13,782 nt of DNA from Hemicentrotus pulcherrimus (lineage: Eukaryota; Echinodermata; Echinoidea; Camarodonta; Strongylocentrotidae), in contig BEXV01000942.1 of NCBI GenBank assembly GCA_003118195.1, positions 24,177-37,958 of the forward strand. The letters run 5' to 3'. The notes under the pieces were generated by a model that was given only the letters and a program-made list of their open reading frames with translations, was not told the origin of the DNA and did not search any database. Shown here piece after piece: positions 9,101 to 13,782 of this stretch. Position 1 is the first letter of the stretch. Every line of letters starts with the position of its first letter. A program made the position numbers and the translations under genes.

Positions 9101-12100
9101 ATCCTCAGGAGTGGTATGTATCTAAAATTTCGAAAATGTGCTCAAGTGAAAAGCCCACCGTACTATAAGCCCCTTCTGCAATCCAAATTTTCAATGACAT
9201 TGCAGATGCATTGGAATATGAAACTGTTAACAAATATATTGTTTCTGATTGAGGTTATGAATAATGATATGAATACCCCAAATAACAAATTTAGTCAATA
9301 TAAGCCTCCTACTTGGTGTAAAAGCCAAATGTTTCAAATTATATAACTATTTCTGAGCTCATAAGACGTTTCCTACTTCAAGGAAAATTGCAGCCCCCCC
9401 AAAATAGTTATTTTATTACTCACATATATATTCTAAACCTTGATTATTGAAATCTTTGCATTTTCTAATGCTCATGTCAAATGAGCTTGCAAATTCTTCA
9501 TTAATCAGATTGTAGTTGGGTTTGTCATGTGCGGTGGGCATAAGGCATGTAAATCGAAAACAAAGAATTTTGAAGTAACCACTAAATCCCTCAATTAGAT
9601 AATTTGAGATTGGTCATATGTCCTCCATACACATTTTACTATAATAATGGGAAGTAATTATGTGTAGTCCAGTATATCACTACAGAGAGCTACAAGAGAA
9701 GAGCATTGAAAGAGTGTAAACATTTTCTTTCCTCTTTAATGGTAATAAACAAGATAACATTGAAAATATAATGATGTTTATTGTTCTTTTTCCCCATAGA
9801 TATTGTGTTTGTGAGTACATGGTTTCAAGTAGCCATTCCTAAGCTGTATAACCCAGTGACCAGCCTACTGCTTGCCCCAGAAGAGAGAGGTAACTGGACA
9901 GGAATGAGAACAGTTGGTCAGATCAGACATGATGCCAGCATCCCAGTACCTAATGATGCTGATTCTCAGTACAAGGTAGGTTTAAATTTAACAACTATCT
10001 GTATTCTTCAAGAAAACTAATCTATAATTATCATTACATGTACAGTATGTACATGCTGATTTATAAGATTTCATGATTTTATTTTAAGATTTATCAGTCA
10101 ATCTGCAAAGAAAATGTGGATACATACTGAAAAGCATCATTTGGAACCAAATTTTGTGCCCCCCCCCCCCCAAAAAAAAAGAAAAGAGTCCCTTCAATGT
10201 GATGTACCTGTCATTTCATGTGTAAATTGATCACCATTATCTGCTATGATATTATGTAACATGATACATTTACATTTATTGGAAGCTATGATGTAACTTT
10301 AATCCAAGATACCCATGATTTGAACATCCCTTTTGAAAGTGTGTCGTGTAAATGCACTTAGAAAACCATAGTCAAAGGTTTTTTTATAACTCACATCTAT
10401 TGGCTGTAAACCATTCAATATCAAGTATTGAAATATGTTCCCTCAGCTTCACCCCAACTTTTAAGTTCAACTGCCATTAATGGGTTCATGGAAGTTGAAA
10501 TTTACTGTAAAAGCATGGCATTGATGAAAAGGAATTATATCATCATGTTGACTGTAATGCTTTTACAAATGGACTCAATATCATTTTGAATGTTTTCAGA
10601 TAGATTTACTTATATGCACTTATTTTACCCTTGCACATTTTAAAACAGAAAGTGGCCAGGAAGCCTCGGAGGTTCAACCCACTTGTGGTTCCAAGGGGTC
10701 TACGAAAAGATCTTCCATTCAAGGAGAAGCTCAGGAACACAGGCAAGAAAGTACAGAAGAGAGGAAAGAAGGGTGCAACATTAGGTGCATTGAGAGCTGT
10801 CATTAGAGAGCCTCAAGAGAGAAAGGTATGTAGAAAACATGAATGGACTAGGCATGATAAGACACTTGGTCTTGTGATATATATAGTAATAAGTTTAAAG
10901 GGGTAGTTGAGTTTAGGTGTAGAGGGCACTACACAAAATAACTTTTTTGTGAGATAATGAAAAATTGATTGCCCAATTTGAAAGAGCTTTAAATAACAAT
11001 TTAACAATTTAAATATCAAAATCATCTTTGTTGATCAAAATTGGTTCAGAGATGGCTGAAGTATCCACAAATATTTGATAATTTTGAACAAGCCGTTGAA
11101 AAAACGAGCAAGCACCTTAATAATAATGATAATAACTTTTATTTATATAGCACTTTTCATAAGATATTTATATCAAAGTGCTTTACAATATTGATACAAG
11201 TAAAACTAAACAGAGTAATGAAAGGAGAACAAATTTAAAGTGAAATTATCAAACATAAGATAACAAGGTAAAGTGACAGTTTAAGATATAGGTTTTATTC
11301 CAGCCAATGGCATTGTTTGCTTTTTGCTGGCTTTTTTGTGTTGGTTATAATAGGCACAACCAGCCAGCCGGTGTATTGTTATTATTTTAAGTAACAGTCA
11401 CCATATTTTTTTGAAAGTGGAGTTAAATTGGTATTATCGGATTTAATCTAAATTTCACATACTTTGGTGTCTACAATTTCCTTCATAGCAACTTTTGGTC
11501 CTAAAAGGGCACTAGAAATGTCATAAATAAGAATAAGAGCAATAAACATGCACTTTGAAGGCATTTGCGATCTTAAACAAGAACTGTCACTATAATTCAA
11601 CAGGAATATCATAGAAATAATGGGAGAAGGTACATGTAGTATTCATACCATTAGCAATTCCAATTATTGAAATATGAATTATGTACAGTAAATAGAGGTT
11701 AAACCTATAGTTTAGCGATTGTATTATATGGATTGTGTGATAATCATTTGTGTTTCTGTGCTACAGGTTGCTGCATTGATGCATGAATTGAGCACACTTT
11801 ACAAAGAGAGAGAGAGGAAGGATCATAAGGCCATGTCAACCAGAGTGGAAGCTCACAAGAAAAAGGTACGTGACCAACCCATATCTACAGCGAACGAACA
11901 CAATACTTACCCATACCATCAATGCTATTCCATTACTCTACCCTCCTTTTACTGGGTTATTCTTGTGTTCAATCACAGGGTTAGAAATAGTACCTTTCAT
12001 CTTTTGGGCAGAAGGGTTTGATTTCCCCCAAGGCTTCCATGGTTAGAGGGGGGGGGGGCGCTAAAAAAGATGGATAGGCTGGTGAAGGAGCCTTATTAGT

Positions 12101-12982
12101 ATTAGCGGGAGCGCCTGGGCCAGAGTAGGCACTTGCAAAGCAAAAAGAAAATGATTTTAGGTGTGGGGCTTAATATAGTACCGACACTGGGGTTTCCTAC
12201 ATTGACCCCTGATTAAGTCTGAGGTCATAAGGAAAGTAAGTCTGTGTATACAGACCCTTCTTTTGTGTGTTCTTTGAAGGAGATAACCTTTGCGGGTAAA
12301 AAGCAGGTAGGGTAAGGGAATAGCATTAGTGGTTTAGGTAAGTATGGCTACTTAGAAGATCTTATAAGGTCTGTAATGTTGGAAGTGCATTTGATGAGTC
12401 AGACCTTGCATAGTATGGACTTCATCGGTGGTTGATCTTCCCGTTTCTCTTGAGTAGTTGCTTTTATTTATAACTTTAATTGACAAAGAAATTGACTAAT
12501 TAAACTTAGTTGATATTAGTAGTAATGATACCATGATAAGGTGCAGATGTCATTCTGTATAAGGCACCATTAGATCCGTATCAGCTGCTTCCTAAATCAC
12601 CATGGTTTTATACCTTTGGAACAAAATTCCTATGTCTCTCGTAGCACTACAGGACTTCTGTAATTTAGGCACATCTATATTTTTAAAAATTTGTAATACT
12701 CTTTTTTTTTGTTATACACTAGAAATCAAAATACTTAGGATTAACATGCTAGTGGATTATTTGGGCCTGAACTTTCTCGGTATATCTAATATAATTCCAA
12801 GGCTTTGTAAAATACTGAAAATACTGTTGACTACTAAAAGCAGTGATTCCCGCCTGATTTATTAATTACTGATTGTTTTACAGATGGCTGTTGTGGAGGC
12901 GCAGAGGGAACAGAGACAGAAGGTAGCCAAACAAGAAGTCTATAAGCTGATGGGACAAATGAAGAAAAAGGACAAAAGATGA
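1727..12982 (+). CDS. BMS1: BMS1 ribosome biogenesis GTPase, C-terminal half (14 exons, partial at 5' end)
   Basis: Seen: exons 1727-1828, 2797-2960, 3381-3462, 3861-4138, 4701-4787, 5067-5168, 5673-5853, 6195-6253, 6700-6822, 8966-9113, 9800-9975, 10649-10825, 11767-11865 and 12884-12982. All introns are GT-AG and the phases chain to 624 uninterrupted codons plus TGA. Recognition rests on recalled vertebrate Bms1 stretches: WKENL near the start, [84 protein letters not shown] and NPVTSLL. Family knowledge: Bms1 is a nucleolar GTPase that binds Rcl1 and U3 snoRNA and acts in the SSU processome in 18S rRNA maturation. The C-terminal region belongs to RIBIOP_C/DUF663, shared with Tsr1. Human BMS1 is about 1280 residues, so roughly half is present; the GTPase motifs are upstream. 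Tsr1 is the main paralogue to exclude, but motif matches and the tail favour BMS1. Confidence 0.96.
1829..2796 (+). other. BMS1: BMS1 intron (A/B)
   Basis: 968 bp, GTAAGT to TTTTAG. A short CA-rich patch lies near 1845-1862. The rest is AT-rich and unremarkable. A minus-strand 87-codon frame at 2239-2502 has no recognisable family. Confidence 0.85.
2797..2960 (+). CDS. BMS1: BMS1 exon B
   Basis: Residues 34-88. The exon opens with an acidic segment ([17 protein letters not shown]) followed by a lysine-rich patch ([11 protein letters not shown]), then DCSSFPVE and DWTLDE. The ELGGLF and DCS.F.VE...DW.L.E pattern matches vertebrate BMS1. The acceptor is AATTTTAG. The donor is GAG|GTGGGT at 2961. 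Reading phase closes at a codon end, as the next exon requires. This region is expected to be a flexible linker between the AARP2CN-type part and the C-terminal domain. Confidence 0.9.
2961..3380 (+). other. BMS1: BMS1 intron (B/C) with CT microsatellites
   Basis: 420 bp, GTGGGT to TGCCCAG. Apart from two CT tracts it holds nothing recognisable. Confidence 0.85.
3117..3187 (+). repeat. Two (TC)n microsatellite tracts
   Basis: Pure TC runs lie at 3117-3141 and 3171-3187, separated by a CT/GT-rich spacer. A shorter CT run is at 3101-3108. Open frames across it translate as Ser/Leu repeats and are not genes. Confidence 0.95.
3381..3462 (+). CDS. BMS1: BMS1 exon C
   Basis: Residues 89-115, starting [20 protein letters not shown] and ending LLDQD. 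It matches the vertebrate BMS1 segment with DCFVTGKW and an acidic continuation. The acceptor is TTTGCCCAG and the donor is ACG|GTGAGC. One base (g3462) is carried into the next exon, giving GAT (Asp). The ATG at its first codon is an internal Met, not a start. Confidence 0.92.
3463..3860 (+). other. BMS1: BMS1 intron (C/D)
   Basis: 398 bp, GTGAGC to AATATAG. AT-rich with no repeat or gene that I can see. Confidence 0.85.
3861..4138 (+). CDS. BMS1: BMS1 exon D (acidic/lysine-rich linker)
   Basis: Residues 116-208, the longest exon here. It begins [20 protein letters not shown], a motif strongly conserved in BMS1. A long Asp/Glu/Ser and Lys-rich low-complexity stretch follows. It closes with [15 protein letters not shown], then [15 protein letters not shown], matching the vertebrate KRKLKEMFDAEYD and YFDDLKGEM region. 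In yeast the middle of Bms1 carries the Rcl1-binding part. That the LYGDF segment takes part is my inference. A 95-codon minus-strand frame over this exon is a shadow. Donor CAG|GTATGT. Confidence 0.95.
4139..4700 (+). other. BMS1: BMS1 intron (D/E) with interspersed repeat
   Basis: 562 bp, GTATGT to TTTTCAG. Most of its second half is a repeat copy, annotated separately. Confidence 0.85.
4330..4640 (+). repeat. Diverged copy of a widespread animal interspersed repeat (3' part)
   Basis: The words GAATAGGAGGGTTTTGAGAG, then GAAGGAGACAGGCGG, then GTCGGAGGGAGTCATTCCATAG and later TTTGTATGCAATAGCCAAGA followed by TTGAAAATTATGC resemble a family I recall from many marine invertebrates and fish. 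That family has GGGTTTTGAG, a GGAGGGAGTTCCA block, and a segment about a name-like ATTTGTA...TTTTGAA. Class is uncertain. The frame at 4342-4545 is repeat, not gene. Confidence 0.5.
4701..4787 (+). CDS. BMS1: BMS1 exon E
   Basis: Residues 209-237, 29 codons in phase 0 at both ends. It begins [12 protein letters not shown] and contains [15 protein letters not shown], matching LNR.EF.....R.QYEGFR.GMYVR in vertebrate BMS1. This is the entry into the RIBIOP_C (DUF663) domain, which in related GTPases forms EF-Tu-like beta barrels. Acceptor ATTTTCAG, donor GAG|GTCAGT. Confidence 0.94.
4788..5066 (+). other. BMS1: BMS1 intron (E/F)
   Basis: 279 bp, GTCAGT to TTTTTGCAG, AT-rich; nothing else noted. 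Confidence 0.85.
5067..5168 (+). CDS. BMS1: BMS1 exon F (RIBIOP_C core)
   Basis: Residues 238-271, exactly 34 codons: [20 protein letters not shown] followed by [14 protein letters not shown]. This is one of the most diagnostic BMS1/Tsr1 C-terminal segments (VPCEF....P..PI.LGGL...E...G..Q). The acceptor follows a T-rich tract (CTTTTTGCAG). Donor CAG|GTAAAT. Confidence 0.96.
5169..5672 (+). other. BMS1: BMS1 intron (F/G)
   Basis: 504 bp, GTAAAT to GTTTAG. About 5330-5620 is less AT-rich than its surroundings. It includes a small hairpin with CCCCT/AGGGG arms near 5595-5613 and a GACAT triplication near 5558-5570. It may be an old repeat, but I cannot name it. Confidence 0.8.
5673..5853 (+). 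CDS. BMS1: BMS1 exon G (RIBIOP_C core)
   Basis: Residues 272-331. The exon reads [52 protein letters not shown], then IIWG split over the junction. It is nearly colinear with the vertebrate segment. One base (g5853) plus GT from the next exon makes Gly. Acceptor CTGTTTAG, donor GGG|GTAAGC. The variable QSII replaces a vertebrate alanine-rich stretch before the conserved WGPI. Confidence 0.96.
5854..6194 (+). other. BMS1: BMS1 intron (G/H)
   Basis: 341 bp, GTAAGC to CTTACAG. It holds one TACATGTA (6146-6153) and nothing else of note. Frames running through from exon G are intronic read-through. Confidence 0.85.
6195..6253 (+). CDS. BMS1: BMS1 exon H (short)
   Basis: Residues 332-351 in a 59-bp exon: [20 protein letters not shown]. 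It matches WGPITPQGTGFLAIQSVSG in vertebrate BMS1. It is identified by phase (2 bases, then 19 codons), a CTTACAG acceptor and an ATG|GTGAGT donor. Confidence 0.94.
6254..6699 (+). other. BMS1: BMS1 intron (H/I)
   Basis: 446 bp, GTGAGT to GAACAG. AT-rich with no recognisable element. Confidence 0.85.
6700..6822 (+). CDS. BMS1: BMS1 exon I
   Basis: Residues 352-392, 41 codons in phase 0: [20 protein letters not shown] then VKKLKLTG.P and KI.KNTAFIQ. It matches [25 protein letters not shown], a hallmark of the BMS1 C-terminal domain. Acceptor AATGAACAG, with a pyrimidine tract (TTTTTCCTTCTTC) just upstream. Donor CAG|GTAAAG. Confidence 0.95.
6970..7555 (-). pseudogene. Possible degenerate internal (gag-like) remnant
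   Basis: Downstream of the putative primer site on the minus strand, two adjoining frames (7574-7371 and 7374-7150) read as ordinary charged protein: [20 protein letters not shown] in the first, [20 protein letters not shown] in the second. Both are broken by stops within about 75 codons and they overlap by four bases. I recognise no gag, protease or polymerase motif, so the label rests on context only. Confidence 0.25.
7350..7367. repeat. 18-bp perfect palindrome
   Basis: TTTTGAACATGTTCAAAA equals its own reverse complement. One mismatched pair further out, three more pairs extend it to 26 bases (7346-7371). It lies within the G+C-richer block. Confidence 0.9.
7556..7573 (-). other. Possible primer binding site
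   Basis: The minus strand reads TGGGGCGACCCTGTTGTC beginning two bases (AT) after the presumed LTR end. It starts TGG, complementary to a tRNA CCA end, and has G where the complement of the invariant C61 would fall. I could not match it to a named tRNA. Confidence 0.35.
7576..7846 (-). mobile_element. Possible LTR of a degenerate retrotransposon
   Basis: Read on the minus strand: a TATAAA (7723-7728), an AATAAA about 80 bases later (7639-7644), then a CTGCACA end at 7576-7582. Two bases further on is a TGG-starting primer-binding-like site. TATA, AATAAA and a CA end in this order and spacing are what a Ty3/gypsy-type LTR shows. A TGT start at 7846 would give a 271-bp LTR, but the 5' limit is a guess. 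No second LTR copy is seen in the window, so this is a truncated remnant or a coincidence. Confidence 0.4.
8127..8270. repeat. Invertebrate-type interspersed repeat with (TTGAA)n head
   Basis: A TTGAATTGAATTGAA run leads into CAAGGTTTATTAAAAAAGCA, a CAGCCCAATGGCTGAATTGG block, then AT-rich sequence with ACAATTA and AAATAACAAATACAATTACA. I recall this (A)ATTGAATTCAAGTTTATT-type word from many invertebrate repeats. A related shorter piece is at 13475-13503. The 3' border is not clear. Confidence 0.45.
8966..9113 (+). CDS. BMS1: BMS1 exon J
   Basis: Residues 393-441: [43 protein letters not shown]. It matches [28 protein letters not shown] and EGAFRA.FEDK. Acceptor ATATGCAG, donor AGTG|GTATGT, leaving one base (g9113). 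The frame stays open past the donor to 9346, but similarity stops at the donor, so that extension is intron. Confidence 0.95.
9114..9799 (+). other. BMS1: BMS1 intron (J/K)
   Basis: 686 bp, GTATGT to CCCCATAG. The first 230 bases stay open in the exon J frame by chance. A C7 run lies at about 9394-9400. Nothing else is recognisable. Confidence 0.85.
9800..9975 (+). CDS. BMS1: BMS1 exon K (end of RIBIOP_C core)
   Basis: Residues 442-500: [24 protein letters not shown], then [15 protein letters not shown] and DSQYK. It matches the vertebrate [21 protein letters not shown] and W.GMRT.GQ.R. Acceptor TTCCCCATAG, donor AAG|GTAGGT. Confidence 0.95.
10159..10180 (+). repeat. C13 followed by A9 homopolymer
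   Basis: A run of 13 C (10159-10171) directly followed by 9 A (10172-10180). Its length is prone to sequencing error. Confidence 0.9.
10506..10567. other. Two-part hairpin in intron K/L
   Basis: Outer arms TGTAAAAGCAT (10506-10516) and ATGCTTTTACA (10557-10567) are perfectly complementary. Inner arms TGATGA (10522-10527) and TCATCA (10540-10545) are also perfectly complementary. They enclose a 12-base loop and are separated by an asymmetric internal loop. It could be an RNA structure or a tiny inverted-repeat element. No snoRNA D box (CTGA) is correctly placed. Confidence 0.5.
10649..10825 (+). CDS. BMS1: BMS1 exon L (basic tail)
   Basis: Residues 501-559. The exon starts [20 protein letters not shown], followed by [10 protein letters not shown], a very basic [10 protein letters not shown] stretch, then [10 protein letters not shown]. 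Vertebrate BMS1 has RKF..L.IPK.LQ..LPFK.KPK and AVIREPHERK at the same place. Basic composition fits rRNA or pre-ribosome contact (inference). A B-box-like GGTTCAACCC at 10671-10680 is simply coding. Acceptor TTTAAAACAG, donor AAG|GTATGT. Confidence 0.93.
10826..11766 (+). other. BMS1: BMS1 intron (L/M)
   Basis: 941 bp, GTATGT to GCTACAG. It contains an interspersed repeat piece (11120-11235) and one TACATGTA (11631-11638). The rest is AT-rich. Confidence 0.85.
11120..11235 (+). repeat. Widespread TATATAGC.CTTTT / AAAG.GCTTTA repeat (5' part)
   Basis: AATAATGATAATAACTTTTA, then TTATATAGCACTTTTCAT and, after a 20-base gap, CAAAGTGCTTTACAAT. This matches the common animal repeat word TTTATATAGCGCTTTTC...AAAGCGCTTTACA, with A for G in the core. 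AGCACTTT (11149-11156) and AAAGTGCT (11175-11182) form a perfect 8-bp stem. The element class is uncertain. The 65-codon frame here is repeat. Confidence 0.6.
11767..11865 (+). CDS. BMS1: BMS1 exon M (helical tail)
   Basis: Residues 560-592, 33 codons: [33 protein letters not shown]. Charged and probably alpha-helical, it corresponds to the vertebrate LL..LSTV....MKK segment after REPHERK. Acceptor GTGCTACAG, donor AAG|GTACGT. Confidence 0.9.
11866..12883 (+). other. BMS1: BMS1 intron (M/N)
   Basis: 1018 bp, GTACGT to TTTTACAG. It has a G11 run (12048-12058) and, around 12057-12117, inverted words GGCGCTAA and AGCGCC. 12000-12450 is somewhat richer in G than its surroundings and may be an old repeat. 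The frame at 12602-12865 is low-information Leu/Ile-rich and not supported as a gene. Confidence 0.85.
12884..12982 (+). CDS. BMS1: BMS1 exon N (last exon, stop codon)
   Basis: Residues 593-624 then TGA at 12980-12982: [33 protein letters not shown] charged coiled-coil-like helix ends in a lysine cluster, as in other BMS1 tails. Acceptor TTGTTTTACAG at 12883 keeps phase 0 from exon M. The tail is shorter than in human, which adds a Gln/Gly-containing end. Confidence 0.9.
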   Translation: MAVVEAQREQRQKVAKQEVYKLMGQMKKKDKR

Positions 12983-13470
12983 TCCATAGTTTGGAAAGAA
13001 GGAAGCTTTTCTACAATGTATTTCAGAGCTTTACTCTGATGCAATTATTGCCTTATCTCGGTGGAAATCACATTATGGAGTGAAGGAATAGACTTATATC
13101 ATATGAGATTTTGTATGAGGGAAGAACATATCTTTTATCAACTTTGAGCAGGAACTCCAAAAGTCACAAGAAATAATATATTTGTTTGAATGTTGAATGG
13201 TGTTACTCGTTGTTAGAGTTTGTCAGTTACATTGCTTACACATACAAGCTATAGAATGAATCGACAGATCACCTGATTTTAGAGACATGTATAAGAAGTG
13301 TTACCTATTGTACATCAGTTTTCTTGAGGTTGGTTGTCATTTCAAAGTTCATGCCAACAAAACCTTGTTGTTCATTTCTGGACATGTAGCCTTTATATCT
13401 GATAACACCACTCCTGGGTTTTGGCACAATTCCCATAAGTGAGAAGAATAAAATGTTTAAAAAATAATGA
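12983..13470 (+). other. BMS1: BMS1 3' untranslated region (probable)
   Basis: The sequence after TGA has no further coding signal. The first canonical poly(A) signal is at 13447, which predicts a UTR of about 480 bases. No known regulatory element was recognised in it. Confidence 0.65.
13447..13452 (+). terminator. BMS1: Poly(A) signal AATAAA
   Basis: This canonical hexamer lies 465 bases after the stop codon. Cleavage would be expected roughly 10-30 bases later, in AT-rich sequence. Confidence 0.65.
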
Positions 13471-13474
13471 TGAT

Positions 13475-13503
13475 AATTCAATTCAAGTTTATTAATCATG
13501 CAC
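13475..13503 (+). repeat. Short copy of the AATTCAAGTTTATT repeat word
   Basis: AATTCAATTCAAGTTTATTA then ATCATGCACA resembles 8141-8170 (ATCAAGGTTTATTAAAAAAG then CATGTG). Both lie on the same strand. It sits just past the poly(A) signal. Confidence 0.4.
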
Positions 13504-13782
13504 AATATATGTAGTGATAATAACTGTTTATTATTGGAGTAACATTCCCAAATGATGATTAATGAAAATGATTTGGTGTCTTAATCCATAGTTCATGTTT
13601 TGTAGAGGTTTGTTAATCCAAATGTTCATGAAATGAACGTTGTAACATGGTTGGAATTCCAAATATTCATCCTTTATGAGGGGGTGGGGGGGGTAGTCAG
13701 CACATTTTTTTTTTTTTGGTCCTCGAAAAATTTTCAATTTGCACCCTCCCCCCCTTGAGCTCCGGGGGGGGGGGGGGGGCCC
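13504..13782. other. Downstream flank with homopolymer runs
   Basis: No gene seen. 13680-13693 is G-rich (G5TG8), 13706-13717 is a T run, 13747-13754 a C run and 13764-13779 a run of 16 G. The G-rich and C-rich runs around the T tract look like part of a repeat. The last G run may also be an unreliable end of read. Confidence 0.7.

Larger units (their letters stand above)
9976..10648 (+). other. BMS1: BMS1 intron (K/L)
   Basis: 673 bp, GTAGGT to AAACAG. It holds a C13A9 homopolymer pair, one TACATGTA (10035-10042) and a two-part hairpin (10506-10567). Confidence 0.85.

Noticed and set aside
8951..9346. A 131-codon gene starting at a local ATG
   Set aside because: Only 8966-9113 resembles BMS1. 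The ends of the frame are intron, and strong splice sites explain the borders.
10671..10680. GGTTCAACCC, resembling a tRNA B box
   Set aside because: It is coding sequence in exon L (arginine-phenylalanine-asparagine-proline), with no A box at the right distance.
10606..10803. 65-codon minus-strand frame
   Set aside because: It is a shadow of exon L.
12602..12865. 87-codon frame in the last intron
   Set aside because: Leu/Ile/Phe-rich low-information sequence with no recognised family and no supporting splice or promoter signal.

Overview
The window is eukaryotic nuclear DNA, AT-rich at roughly two thirds A+T by eye. It carries the 3' half of one intron-rich gene on the + strand. Fourteen coding exons between about 1727 and 12982 have GT-AG borders and matching phases. 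Joined, they read 624 codons plus a stop with no internal stop. The product is recognisable as the C-terminal half of BMS1, the GTPase that helps build the small ribosomal subunit. The N-terminal half (P-loop GTPase domain) and the promoter lie upstream of base 1. Intron density, base composition, marine-invertebrate-type repeats and frequent TACATGTA suggest an invertebrate deuterostome. A sea urchin is my best guess, but this is inference.

Layout. 1-1726 is non-coding, probably an upstream BMS1 intron. It contains a 649-bp candidate non-autonomous DNA transposon (454-1102) with 13-bp terminal inverted repeats, 8-bp target duplications and a 46-bp minisatellite inside it. 1727-4787 holds exons A-E: the conserved WKENL segment, an acidic/lysine-rich linker with the [11 protein letters not shown] motif, and the entry into the C-terminal domain. 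5067-9975 holds exons F-K, the conserved core of the RIBIOP_C (DUF663) domain. 10649-12982 holds exons L-N, a basic, helical tail ending in lysine-rich sequence. The 3' UTR follows, with an AATAAA at 13447. The last 300 bases contain an invertebrate repeat fragment and G/C homopolymer runs.

The introns are the accessory part. The largest (6823-8965) holds a compositionally distinct block with what looks like a minus-strand LTR-retroelement remnant: TATA box, AATAAA, a TG...CA-type end and a primer-binding-site-like sequence. Other introns hold copies of a widespread animal repeat family (4330-4640, 11120-11235), CT microsatellites, a two-part hairpin and homopolymer runs. I found no second host gene, tRNA, rRNA, CRISPR array or clear snoRNA. 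The best candidates for a second look are the transposon with its internal minisatellite and the LTR remnant. Neither amounts to a demonstrated new system.
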